Shown: in pieces, positions 50,001 through 61,018 of the stretch | Position numbering within the stretch: position 1 is the first letter of the stretch | Layout: each line of letters begins with the position of its first letter | NCBI RefSeq assembly: GCF_019649055.1 | Contig: NW_026570224.1 | Coordinates: 1,364,001-1,428,000, forward strand | DNA length: 64,000 nt | Direction: 5' to 3' | DNA from: Paramacrobiotus metropolitanus | Lineage: Eukaryota; Tardigrada; Eutardigrada; Parachela; Macrobiotidae | Notes under the pieces: model-generated | Told to the model about the DNA's origin: nothing | What the model saw: the letters and a program-made list of their open reading frames with translations, nothing else | The model's database searches: none | Position numbers and translations under genes: made by a program

Positions 50001-53000
50001 AACGCGACAGTGTTTATTCTGTTTGTCGGCTCTACAAGATCGAAAGCACTAGACTTTATCTGTCATGATTCAATTGCAAATCTCTCGTCAGAATGGTACC
50101 ATACCTAAATGATATCGCATATCGGGGACAATCCGCTTCAGAGGTCTCACTTCTTCTCACAAGAAAAGCACCGTTCAAAGCCAGCCTCTGGAGTATAATG
50201 TCCGCAGTCACCCGCGATACGTTCTCGTGATACCAGCTGGAAACATGACCTCGGCACGTTATTTTAACTGACTGAAAGTTTTAAAATACCGATATATTAT
50301 ATACCTTTTATGTCTATGCGCTTCAGGTTGAGGAACCGGGTGGGCGAGGATAATATCAAATTTTGCACTCTTGAGAGGATTTTTCTTATAGTATGAGACC
50401 AAATCGTACAGGCTATCAAAGGATTTTCTTTCCACCAAATAATACTTGTACTTCGTCGAGCGCCGTGGACCAAGCTTACGATCAGTTACATTAATCGTTC
50501 CGTCACCCGAACATGAGCCGTTGGTATTCACGGCTTCTGGCTTGTAATGGATTCGACAATGATGAACATCGCCTTTTCTTCTAAAAGTAGAAAAATTATT
50601 TCGAAGGAAACGAGCCGCCGTAATAGATAAACAAAAACGAGCACAGTCACTGAAATACTGTAAATCGTATTCCCGTTATGATAATAATATCATAAAATTA
50701 TATTTATTTTTATCATCAGAAGAAATCTGTTCCATCTGTAACAACGGTATCTGGCTTCTTTTTCAAATTTCCCAGCCTATCATGTTAAAAAGGCACTTTA
50801 ACCATCCCTACATAAACTTACAGGAATGACAAACTGTAATCACCAACGAAAGTGCTGCTCTGCCGGACCAGGAAAGTTCCATCTCCCAAATGAGCATGCT
50901 GCAAGATTAACTCAACAGCCTTTTCCCGAGCAGGTTCAGGCAGCTTTCCGTGAAACCAGTTTTCCGCCAAATGCAAGTCCTCTGCAGACTCCCGTAAATC
51001 TGGTTCCTGGGAGAATTCATTTTCTTCGTTTCCTTCTTCCATGGTCTGAGTATGCCCGTTTTCATCATCCGGTGGTTTCTCCATATATGAAAGGCGCGTA
51101 GCTGTCAAGACAAAATAATGTGGAAGCCACTCGTGACTGCCGTGCTCCTGAAGGAACATGATGCCGTTGCGGTACAGGCTGACGTCCAAAGCTTCCAGGG
51201 AGTCGCGGAAACTGTCATCCTCTTTTAAAGTAACCGGGGTACGGATCAAAGTCTCCACGCCCTCTGGCAGTTTCTTATGCTGAAAATACAATGAGACACA
51301 GCTGTCAAAACTGGTCTTAACAAATACCTGTTAACCACAGATACGAACCTTAATGATAATTTTCCGTTTCAGCTGATTGGGAGATGGCATCAGCTTTTCA
51401 TTCATATCGAAAGGTTCGGTAAGAAGAAGATCTGAAACGGACGTCGGTTTTATTTTCTTCGCCTTCGTAAAGAACGTATTCATACACTCTGCATGCATAC
51501 CTCCCAGTACACTCCGAAAAGTTTCAGCCATTTTCCTCTGCCGCGGAAGCGAACAGTGATCTTCAATTGACAGTATCACAGGGTAACTAAAAATCACGAC
51601 ATGGAAGTACTGACATGCAATTCCTAAAGACCCGTTCCGCTGTGTTCATACCTACACTTGGAAGTTCAATACAAAAATTAGCAAAGCAAGGCCAGAACGA
51701 TATACAAATTCTAATGTATAAATATTACTACAGTACGTTTACATCGTTTTTTGAGAAGTTCACAAATGTCAATCCATTGCACTTACTCAGACGTCACAAA
51801 CGCATGATCTCGTATACATTCCACAACATCAGAGAATTTAATCCGTGAGGTCAAGGTATGACCATGGTAAATCCATGGTTGATCATCTTGTCCATCCCAA
51901 GTGTCAACTGTAAAGAAAAAATAAAAAAATTAAAGGAGAACACAGATTCTACATGATATCTTGAAAATCTGTACAACTTACGCTCTATACATCGGCATCC
52001 CATACGCAGACATCTGGCGTAAGCCTCAACAGCAGAGTCACTTGTCAATGAATTTCCGGTGAGATATCTATAATATGTACTCTGTACTTGAAGTATGCCA
52101 AATTAACATTTATAAAAACAAAACGATTTTTATTTTGGAACACCTTGTAATCCACTCGGCAATGCCATTATTTCAGAAAATTCATTTGCTTCGTTTCTTT
52201 CTTTATGCTTCTGCTACCCACTTCTAAGCCGCTGCTAAATTTACTTCTGCTACCCACGTACGTATTATGAGAAGAAGCAATCCAGTAATGTGTCAAAGGC
52301 TGGTCCATATCCTGGGTAATGCGATCATGAGTGGAATCCCAAATTGTGTTTTGCCTCGAAAACAAGTAATTCATAGCCTAAACCAGATTAAACCATACCA
52401 GCATTAAATCTAAATTCAAAAAAATTAACCTTATCCAGTGAAAGTTGTTAAGTACGCTTTTACGGATTCCTTTCTGCCGTTCGGGCAAAGTTCGTGTAAA
52501 ATAGAAAGGTTACGAAAATAAACAAGACTACGAACTTCTGTTGTATTGAATGATGGTTCATCCGAACTCCGGCGCAGGCCATACTGAAACTGATTCATCA
52601 GCTCAACAACTTTCCCATCCCGCTTCGCCCAGGATTCGTGCTGTTCAGTTAACAGGAAGCGCTGAAATTCTTTGTCATTCACTGTTTGCCTGTTGCCGGA
52701 GTAATTACCAAAGCAATCCAAAAAATATCTGCAAAGTCAGGTTTATTGGATCATGTTATTCAAATTTTATACTCATCGGAGCGTGTCGAACCTGTTCCAC
52801 TGTCAACAGTTTACAGCATATGGCGACAAAAGCATTGAAATTAATTTCCCCACGGCCGCTTGTATCCAATTCCTGTTTACACAGTGATCTGTTACAGTTC
52901 AAATACGACATGCACATCTCGTCCCGATGGGACCACTTTTATGCACCTGGAAGAGATCTTTCAATCGTCCGGTTTGTACTTTGCAGTTGGCACGATACAG

Positions 53001-54488
53001 AAAATTTTTTGTATCGACAAAATTTATGCTGAAACAAGAAGTACTATTCACCCGGACCGCGACAAATGACCACTAAACAGTCGGTGAAAACATTACTTAC
53101 CACATGCGGTGCCCCCGTTGATGAAATTCCTTGCTTAGCCATCTGAAAAAAGCATCAACGACCGCATTTAAACCCCCATAAAAACACTCGCCCAGAAGAC
53201 TTAATGCAAGTAGCGCAAACAAACAGAGCCAACAAAGTTTCTTTGTGACAGAAAAATTTATAATTAAGCAGGAGACAAAATCATCTGTGTTACCGTCAAT
53301 TCAGGGCTAAGTTGTTCATACGTGGCCTACCAAACGTTTATTATTTCCGGTCTTTCCATTAACTATCTGATACAAGTATCAAACCAGAAAAGTACTATAT
53401 AGTATATGAAATTATCGCACTACTGCACATACAAATAAACCAATAAATATATTCATAATTAGTATTATCTATCCAGGAATACGTAACACCGAAAACAAAT
53501 AGTCAAATATGTGACAAGAAGCTAATGAATGAAAAACCGCCACATTCCAGAAAAAATGGGGATTGCATTTAAGAACGTTTCTTTGAACCACACAGAATGT
53601 TGATTAATATTATATTACCACTTTTTTCCAGTTTAAATTTATCACTAATTTCTTTATATGTAATGGCAAATCTAAGCATTACTAAACGCATTTCAATTCA
53701 AACAAAAATCCACATAAAACATCTGCATAGTGTGACAAGAATACAGGCATGTGAAAAACTACATATTCGCAATTTTGAACGTTAAAAAGCATTGAGCAAG
53801 CAATGCGCGTTACAGCGCGTAGTCGTAAACCATAAAATTACCTCTCCAAATGCAAGCTGTACGGGAGACTTTTTGCTTTTTCGACATCCTGCATTAATGA
53901 CTGCAAAATCTTGTGGAAATCGTCCAGCGTCTGCCTGGATTCCGCTAAAACAAAGAAAAAATTTGTAAAATCAAAAAAAGGAGCACTAACTATTTTAATT
54001 CAGTTTTGGCCTACGGATAACAGGATCAAAGTGATCACCGCAATGATTCTTGAGCAACGCTCTAGTAAACGTACCAGCACAGCTAATCGTGGCAAGACGA
54101 AATTCCGCTCCATAGTGGATAACCAACGGAAACAAAAAACGTTTGGCATCTTCAGCGACTCGTTCAAATTCGCGCGATATTTTGTCTTTACGCAATTCCT
54201 TAATATCCCTAATGTCAACTGTAAAAGAAGTAATCAGAACGGAAATGTTGACTGCAATTAAGTAGTCATCGGCAAATTTTGCATCAGTTTAAGTTGACTA
54301 AGAGTCTAGGTCTCACCAAGTCCTTCTAAAGGTTTGGACCGGAAATGCTGCAGGTGTGCGCTCCAGCCAAGCTGTCGAGATTCCTTGCGAATAACAAACA
54401 AACGCTTTTCTGGTCGTCTTTTCGGATAAAATTTAGTCAGCACTACACCGGCGTCAGCGAAATGATCTAGCATATCGTCCAGAGTCAT
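47052..54488 (-). CDS. PLCG: Phospholipase C-gamma
   Basis: Hydrolyses PIP2 to IP3 and diacylglycerol downstream of receptor tyrosine kinases. About 26 exons, roughly 1,370 aa. Order: PH domain (54488-53842); EF-hand region (53142-52536); catalytic X box with [11 protein letters not shown] (first catalytic His, exon 52262-52377), MGCRCIELDTWDG and YHGHTLT (second His); split-PH half; N-terminal SH2 ([15 protein letters not shown]) in 50822-51279; C-terminal SH2 (GAFLVRRS) in 50105-50236; SH3 ([22 protein letters not shown]) in 48799-49308; second split-PH half; Y box ([33 protein letters not shown]); C2 domain; and a short charged tail. Both SH2 FLVR arginines are present. Compared with human PLCG1 the X box has an insert ([17 protein letters not shown] region) and the N-SH2 a Gly/Ser insert, and the tail holds a predicted coiled coil. 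The exon 6/7 junction (52792 and 52728) is one base out of phase beside an A6 run (T6 in sense). Confidence 0.95.
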
Positions 54489-55561
54489 TGTGAAAGTAAT
54501 TCACTCTATCCACAGTCCGGTTGTTCAGTTAATCCATTCCATACATCGTACTGGCCTGTATTTTCAGATTCTGTGACAGAATGTCTGAAATGCAGACACA
54601 GTTCTCAGTTATGCCTGAAATTTGAATAGAGGTATGATACGCTCATCCGAAGCTAACAATAAGAAATGGATAGAGCCGTGTAGCTAGTCGTTTTGGCCTA
54701 TACAAAGCAGTAAGCACGAACTCCAGAAGTACTAATCAAAGGAATGCTCGCGCTGGAGTAAATTGTTAGTTCGCTTAATGAAAATCGGAAGATACTATAC
54801 AAAATGGCAAATCTTGCAGAAAAATCGGAGTTGCACTGTCAGTGCTCCGCTCACCATCTGACCAACGTGTGAACTGACTTGATATCTAGGTGAGTCACAC
54901 GGAAGCTCATAAGTTATAAGGCAGCAATAGTGTTAAAGTAACTGCACACATCGGTAGTAACGTGATAGCGCGGGTTGCATTTCCAGACTGTTTACATTAA
55001 ACAGGTCAATTCTAGTAATTCAACAGGTGATTAATATGAAAATTCGGAAAGTAATTTGCGTATCAAGTAAAATCACTAAAATTTAAATGAAAAAATGAAA
55101 CCACGAATTTAAAGACAAAGTTTATTCAATAGGAAAACAAATATAGATATTGTATAATTATTGACCGTTCAGTAAGGGAACTTCAGCATTTCCAGTACCA
55201 TCAGCCCGTGTGCAATTGCGCTATACGAATCACTGGAAATGGAATCAGCGTATGGATTTCCACATAATTATCCCATAGGAACGTGCTTGACAGACCGTCA
55301 CAGACGCGCTTTCCATAACTCATTACAGTACGTACTTTATACTGCTGTGGAAGCTTGAAAGTTGAAACATTTATCATTTATGATTTACGTTTGAACTTTG
55401 CGCTGCATGCATTCGATATCCCGAGGATCAGTCGTCCATTATCATCACATTAGCTAAAAGCTGGACGAAATTTGGACTTTTTTACTTTTCACCTCACGTC
55501 AATAGTCTGAGATAGAGAGAACAGCCTCAGTTATTATCGAAGTGGTGAGTTGAATTCAGGC
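54489..55561. other. Divergent intergenic stretch between PLC-gamma and NOB1
   Basis: 1.07 kb between two divergent start codons, presumably holding both promoters. It is AT-rich and contains no recognisable coding segment or RNA gene. Confidence 0.4.
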
Positions 55562-58216
55562 ATGGACCCATTTGGGAACCGCAGCAGAGCAGTGGAAAAC
55601 CTGGTTGTAGATGCCGGAGGTTTTCTTCGCCATGTGGAGTTACAGGTACGAAATTATGCAGTGCGCTAAACTGCGAGTGACAATCCATCTGGAACCTTAA
55701 AAATTTACATTGACTTCGTATTATTTCGATTGCAGAACTTACTTTAAATAATGTAAATTCTTCAAATTACAGTACTTAATTACTTCTTGTGTTTCTGATT
55801 ATAAGTAAATCTGACGGGATTTAACAGATTACCTCATTACCACCATAAATCATAAGTAATAAGGTAACAGACTTTTAATCGTAAATTTTCATGTACGAGT
55901 ATGAACGAATACACACAGCACCGATTACAGAGACCTTCTATGTGTGCTAACACCGGGACCTGCTTTTTTAGAATCTCGGTCACAGGATTTACACATTACA
56001 CGATGTCGTCGCGGAAATAAAAGACAAGAATACAAAGGAGCGCCTTGCGGTCTTGCCTTACGAAATTCATTTCCGGGAGCCTCCCGTTGAAGTGGTTAAA
56101 ATAGGTATGCAAAACCCCTGGAGACTGGCCCCACTGTAATTATGTTGGCGGATATAAGAAAATACGATTTAAATTTTTTTCTGTATTTTTCAAGTTATTA
56201 ATTGCTTTGTAATTGTAATGGAAAGTATGAAGCAGTTCCGTGACGTCTAAAAGTACATTGCTTTTGGATGCAAATGGAAATTGCGAGATCAGTGTGAGTT
56301 ATAACTACTGTTCTTCGGATAATTGCGGAGAAGAGCTTTAAAGCTGCACTACAGTTATTCCGAAGATGCACTAAAGCCTTCGCTCTTAGTTGTCAGGAGT
56401 TATTTATTATTTACTTACTGTTACAGCCTTTGTTGGCTGTTGATGGTTTGGATGTGATGCCGTTATCGAAAATATTGCTTGTTTTAGTGACCGATTTTGC
56501 AAAGAAAACGGGGGATTTTAATAATTTGTCACCAACGGATATTAAAGTGATTGCCCTGACATTGTTGTTGGAAAAAGAAAATAACGGACTGGACCACATC
56601 CGGACTAATCCGCTTACTGGCAAAGTAATTCCTGAATATTCCTTGTTGATTTAGTAGCAGCTTTAGACTTTAGAGTACCCTGTCTGGCTGATTTTGTTTT
56701 GCTTTATTTGTTTTTCGTTTGATCTTTTAGACGCTGATACACAATCCTGTTTCCACCGATTCAGATAACAATGTGCGGCAATCCTCCGTTCCGGGTTTTT
56801 TTCTTCCAAAGGTGCGCTTATCACCATGAATCATAGTTATTCCGGCTGCTGTCTGCGTTGCTGCTTACAGGGTTTGCTGGAAAGTAATTTTTTTTTATTA
56901 ATATTTGAATTACGATCAGTAGGCATACATCGTTTTCCTTACAGGATGAAGACGATTCAACTACCTGCTCCATACGGTCCAGAAGTACTCGCACTTCGGA
57001 ATGTAGTTTCGTAGCAGACGACATCCCACATACTGAGTGCGAGTCGCCAGCAGATGTTACTTGTGATCCCGGAAGTGAAAATTTACCGCTGGACAGTGAG
57101 AATAAAGAAGATTTTGTAGCAGTTGCTGTAGACCTTGAAAATCTCCGCCTATCGGAAACGGAGGATGAACCGACCGGTGGTGGTCAGGAAGACGATTCAA
57201 GTTCAGCACCATCCGTACAGACCGGCGCTTTATCTAACTTTGATGACGATGAAGGCTGGATCACACCGACAAACGTTAAACGAGTTTATGAGAAAATTGG
57301 CGTGCAACGAGAACAGCCATCCAACAGCAATAAAGTTGCCTGCTTGACTACGGATTTTTCTGTTCAGGTTTGTTTGTTATTGCCGTATTCTGTCGGCCTG
57401 TATTTTCATGCTTCCTACGACCTGTTTAGAACGTCGTACTACAAATGGGGATGCAAGTTATCGGGCCGGATGGCATGCTTATTAAATCTTTGCGGACTTA
57501 TGTTTTGCGCTGTTTTGCTTGTTTCAAGTAAGTCAGTATGTACATAGATGCCAGTTGCATGCGTGATGCATTTGCCATTCTTTCAATTTTTTAATGACAC
57601 TGCCTCGTCTTTTTAGAGTTACTCACAATACAACCAAAAAATTTTGTCCATCCTGCGGCAATTCGACGTTGAAGCGTGTTTGTATGACCGTGGATAAAGA
57701 CGGACAACCAAAATATCACATTTCCACCAAACGGCCTTTGAACACTCGCGGAACTAAGGTAAGTACATACGTTTATAAACGTACTGTGGTTTCTGATCCG
57801 AAAAAGTATGGCGTTGGACCGTTTTATTGTGCTTCTTTATGGCTTGTGCAGTGCGAATCAGTTTATACCTGCGTACGAAAATCTGAAAGCTGCGATTGTG
57901 TTCAGAACCTGAAAGATTGTAAGCTATAACAGTGTGCATTTGTTTGTAGTTCTCTTTACCCCTGCCGAAGGGCGGAAAGCATGCCGTTAACCCCATCCTT
58001 TGCGAAGATCAACCTCAACCGCACCATTTTGCTTCCAAAAAATCCCTTCAGAAGCTTAATGCAATGGACACGGATTATATTTGTCGGGACTCTCCATTTT
58101 TAACTAATGATTTAACTAGTAAAGCATCCCAGCTTGGGCGGCGTGGAAATAAGTTGACCGAAACGAAATACTGGATGACGAAAAATCCTAATGCTGCTCG
58201 CAAACCCAAAGGTTGA
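55562..58216 (+). CDS. NOB1: NOB1 endoribonuclease (18S rRNA 3'-end maturation)
   Basis: A PIN-domain nuclease that cuts at site D/3 to produce the mature 18S 3' end in late pre-40S particles. Exons 55562-55645, 55972-56104, 56488-56624, 56731-56811, 56945-57367, 57430-57527, 57617-57758 and 57950-58216 join in phase to give 454 aa (human 412). The PIN domain starts VVDAGGFLRHVELQ with its catalytic Asp and continues with AEIKDKNTKERLAVLPYE and FAKKTGDFNNLSPTDI. An acidic linker follows, then the family signature DDDEGWITPTN, KVACLTTDF, and a zinc ribbon with CFAC and CPSCGN. The C-terminus has LPLPKGGKHAVNPIL and ends KNPNAARKPKG. The protein has an extra 10 or so N-terminal residues before VVDAG (MDPFGNRSRAVEN) relative to human NOB1. 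Confidence 0.95.
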
Positions 58217-58465
58217 ATTCCTTGGCGGGATGTTTTCTCTTCCGATTAAAAATTATATATCCGCTTTCATAAATCGTGCAAAAAAAGCAATGCTTATACA
58301 AGTAACATACAGTAAGTATTTACTTCTATTTACAGCCCTATCTGAGCAGGGTGATTCGCTTTACAGTGCCGATCGCGCAGATGCAGTGCGGCACGATCAC
58401 TGAGCTGCAGATACAGTTCACTATTTTTTACCGAATCGAAATTTAACAAAACAGCAACCTAATTC

Positions 58466-58471
58466 AATAAA
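58466..58471 (+). terminator. NOB1 polyadenylation signal
   Basis: AATAAA lies 250 nt after the NOB1 stop codon on the same strand. The downstream gene is on the opposite strand. Confidence 0.6.
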
Positions 58472-58839
58472 AAAGGGAGCGGAAATGTTGCAAACTTATC
58501 GCTCCATAAAATGCTTCCATCTTCAGCACAAGGATAATGCCAGACAACTATATCTTGACTTCCAGTTCCATGAGATTGTAGCCAGATGCAGGCAAGGCAG
58601 TCCATTGTTGAATGTTGACTTATCCAAAAAAGGCATCACGGAAACCTGTCTAACAGCCTCAAAAGAAGTATTTCAAAGGCCGTTAGGGATGATGACTGTG
58701 AGGTCCAGGCAATCGTGTTGATGGTCGACTCTTCTCAGGGTATCTTTTGGCATCACGCTGCAGAGAGCAGTATTTATCTAAAAAATTGTGAAAAATACAA
58801 AACAAATGTTTCTTATAATCAGTACAACTAGAGAAGAGA

Positions 58840-59020
58840 AAGTGTAGACGCCGAAACAAAACCTTGAAGATTTTAATTTCTGAGCAGGCGCTTTCGAAAT
58901 GTACCAAACAAATAATCGGTTATCGAGTACATATCAAAATCTGAATCTAAAAGCACTGTAATAAATCTTACTAGTAAATCCCTAGCAAAAATTTTATGGT
59001 TTGGTTTATCTACCATCTCG
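58840..59020 (-). pseudogene. Decayed partial copy of the neighbouring zinc-knuckle gene
   Basis: About 180 bp matches the 3' part of exon 1 of the gene at 59354-61018, plus the start of its intron. The clearest block is the stretch reading ACAAATAATCGGTT on the plus strand (58900s), found again in 60530-60550; the sense translation DYLFGTF corresponds to NRLFVWNI. Similarity continues past the parent's donor site into its intron (TTTGTTTxGxCG), so this is a genomic duplication and not a processed copy. An in-frame stop ends the frame where the parent reads KIF. There is no start, no zinc knuckle and no other exon nearby, so it is a relic. Confidence 0.6.
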
Positions 59021-59353
59021 GAACCATTATATCTGTATTTCTACCTATGATAACTTGACTTGGGTAATTTTTAAGTTTTTAACATACACTCGTTTAAGGT
59101 CACGTCATGAGGATTCCCTTCAACTTACAATCAACGGTGGCAGGAGTACAGACGACATTATAAGTACCACGCTGTACTAATTAGAGGTTATTTTAGAATA
59201 AAATAATTACTTTTTACGTGTTTCTAGTGTACGATTCCGACTGCGTTTCGCAAGATTCGAGATACATGTACAGCAAAGCGCATTAATGTGCACTAACTCA
59301 CACAAAGTCCGAGACCAAAACTTTTAAAAGTAGTCGTTAAGAAGCTTAAGTAC

Positions 59354-61018
59354 TTAACCAGTAAGCTTACCAGCTTGCTCTGAATCAAGCGGCTTCTTTT
59401 TCGGACAGTACTCGCCGAGATGTCCAGAAAATCCACAGTTGTAACAGGAAACAGGTTTAGGGAAAACAGGCGGAACGGCAAAGTTATGATGCGGTGGTAA
59501 ACTGTAAGGAACATGACTGGGCAACCGCGGACCGCTCGGCCCAGTTATGGAATACACACGAGGGAAAGCACCAATTATTCCTGGTGCACTACCACTTGGT
59601 CTATTATTCGTTATCGAAAACTTCTCCTGTGCTGCAACCATATGAACCACATCTTCCGCTTCAGCGGCATTTCTCCGCAGTGATTCCACGTCATCATCCA
59701 AGGTTTTAGGGAAGTTCTGGGCAACCGAATTTGACAGGGAGGGTGCGACGAGTGGCATGTTCTGATGGGCAAAATGCGGGAATTCCGTGGAAGAGGATAC
59801 AGGCAGCGCGCTTACTGTTTTGTTGCTTCCCTTTGTTTCCTTATTTGCAGCAAAACTCTCTTTATTAGAGGCCAAACGAGAATCTTGAAAATCACAGTTT
59901 TCGGCAAAACTACTTTCATGGGTATTTATAACAAGTGCCTGCTCAACAGCCCTGCTTCGAGAATCACCATAAGGCGCGGCTTCGTAAGCATTCATGGAAG
60001 GCGCCACTTCCAGCACCCTGGCAGAAATCGTTGGAGCTTTAGGTCTGTGGTTTACATTTCCGCCCAGAGGAGGGAAATCGGCCTTAATGGTGGGCGGTTT
60101 TTTCTCTCGCTTCTCGTGATTGTAAGGTGCACGTCCGAACGGGGGCGGAGATTCGTATAATCCGTTCGGCAGTCTGTCAGCCCTAACCAGGGAACTACAA
60201 GTTGCAATCAATTCTTTAGCTTGTGCCAGTTTATGACTAAAACGTCTTACCCCGAAGCAGTGACTGTAGACTGCTGCTCAACCGGCTCCGGGGTAAGTGC
60301 AGGAATATCTGCATGGGATTTCAACTCTTCCAGCTCCTCTTCGGTTTCTTCTCTGGATACTTCCGCTTGCTCTTCCGCTTCCTGTGATAACAAAACATAA
60401 TTTTGCCGTTCTGAAGCAGCCTGTTTTTAGTTCTTAAATGTAAAACACATTGTAAAATGATTTTAGGCGGCCTTCGTCAAAACAAACCCTGAAGATTTTT
60501 AATTTTTGAGTAAGCGTTCTCGAGATGTTCCAAACAAATAATCGGTTGTCGAACCGGAAAGCTGCGTGCCGGGCTACCATAAGTGTTATAAGAATTAATT
60601 CTCGCAAAAGTTTTTGGCTGTCGGAATTAAAACTCCACGTTCCCAACTCCGCCCTTTGCAAAACACCGAAAAAGATGTCAGCACAATAAAAATTCAGTGG
60701 GTGCAATGCCGAAAGGTCCACAATAAACTGGCGCCGCAATCCATCATTTGCCATAACCGTGCGCGGATCATAATTCTCGTAAAAATGTGAAAGACGGACA
60801 AAATCATTGGCCTGATTGACGGAACCGGCATAGAGCGCTTCGTCCCGTTTCAGCAGCCCATCAAGTATTCCATGAATATAGCGTAATTCCGTGGGAAACA
60901 AGCTATGCATCAACAGGTAGACGAAATCCATGCGCTCGAATGTTTCCAAACCACGTGCCCAGGCCAAAACTTTGGGTGCTGTATACTCGCTTGTACCGGA
61001 AGAAGCTCTTGAAGACAT
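59354..61018 (-). CDS. ZCCHC2/ZCCHC14-like CCHC zinc-knuckle protein
   Basis: Exons on the minus strand: 60488-61018, 60251-60381 and 59354-60194. All are in phase and give 500 aa. The N-terminal helical region (ETFERMDFVYLLMHSLFPTE then LRYIHGILDGLLKRDE) resembles the conserved start of vertebrate ZCCHC2/ZCCHC14 (LELRFLGSCLEDLARKD). An acidic linker and a long low-complexity middle follow. The C-terminus has one zinc knuckle, CYNCGFSGHLGEYCPKKK, whose CYNCGxSGH core matches that family. Vertebrate relatives are about twice as long and carry a PX or SAM domain, which I do not see here. In vertebrates ZCCHC14 works with TENT4 poly(A) polymerases on RNA tails; a post-transcriptional RNA role is likely but inferred. 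A good donor overlaps the end of the knuckle exon (GCTG|gtaagc), so an alternative longer C-terminus is possible. Confidence 0.7.
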
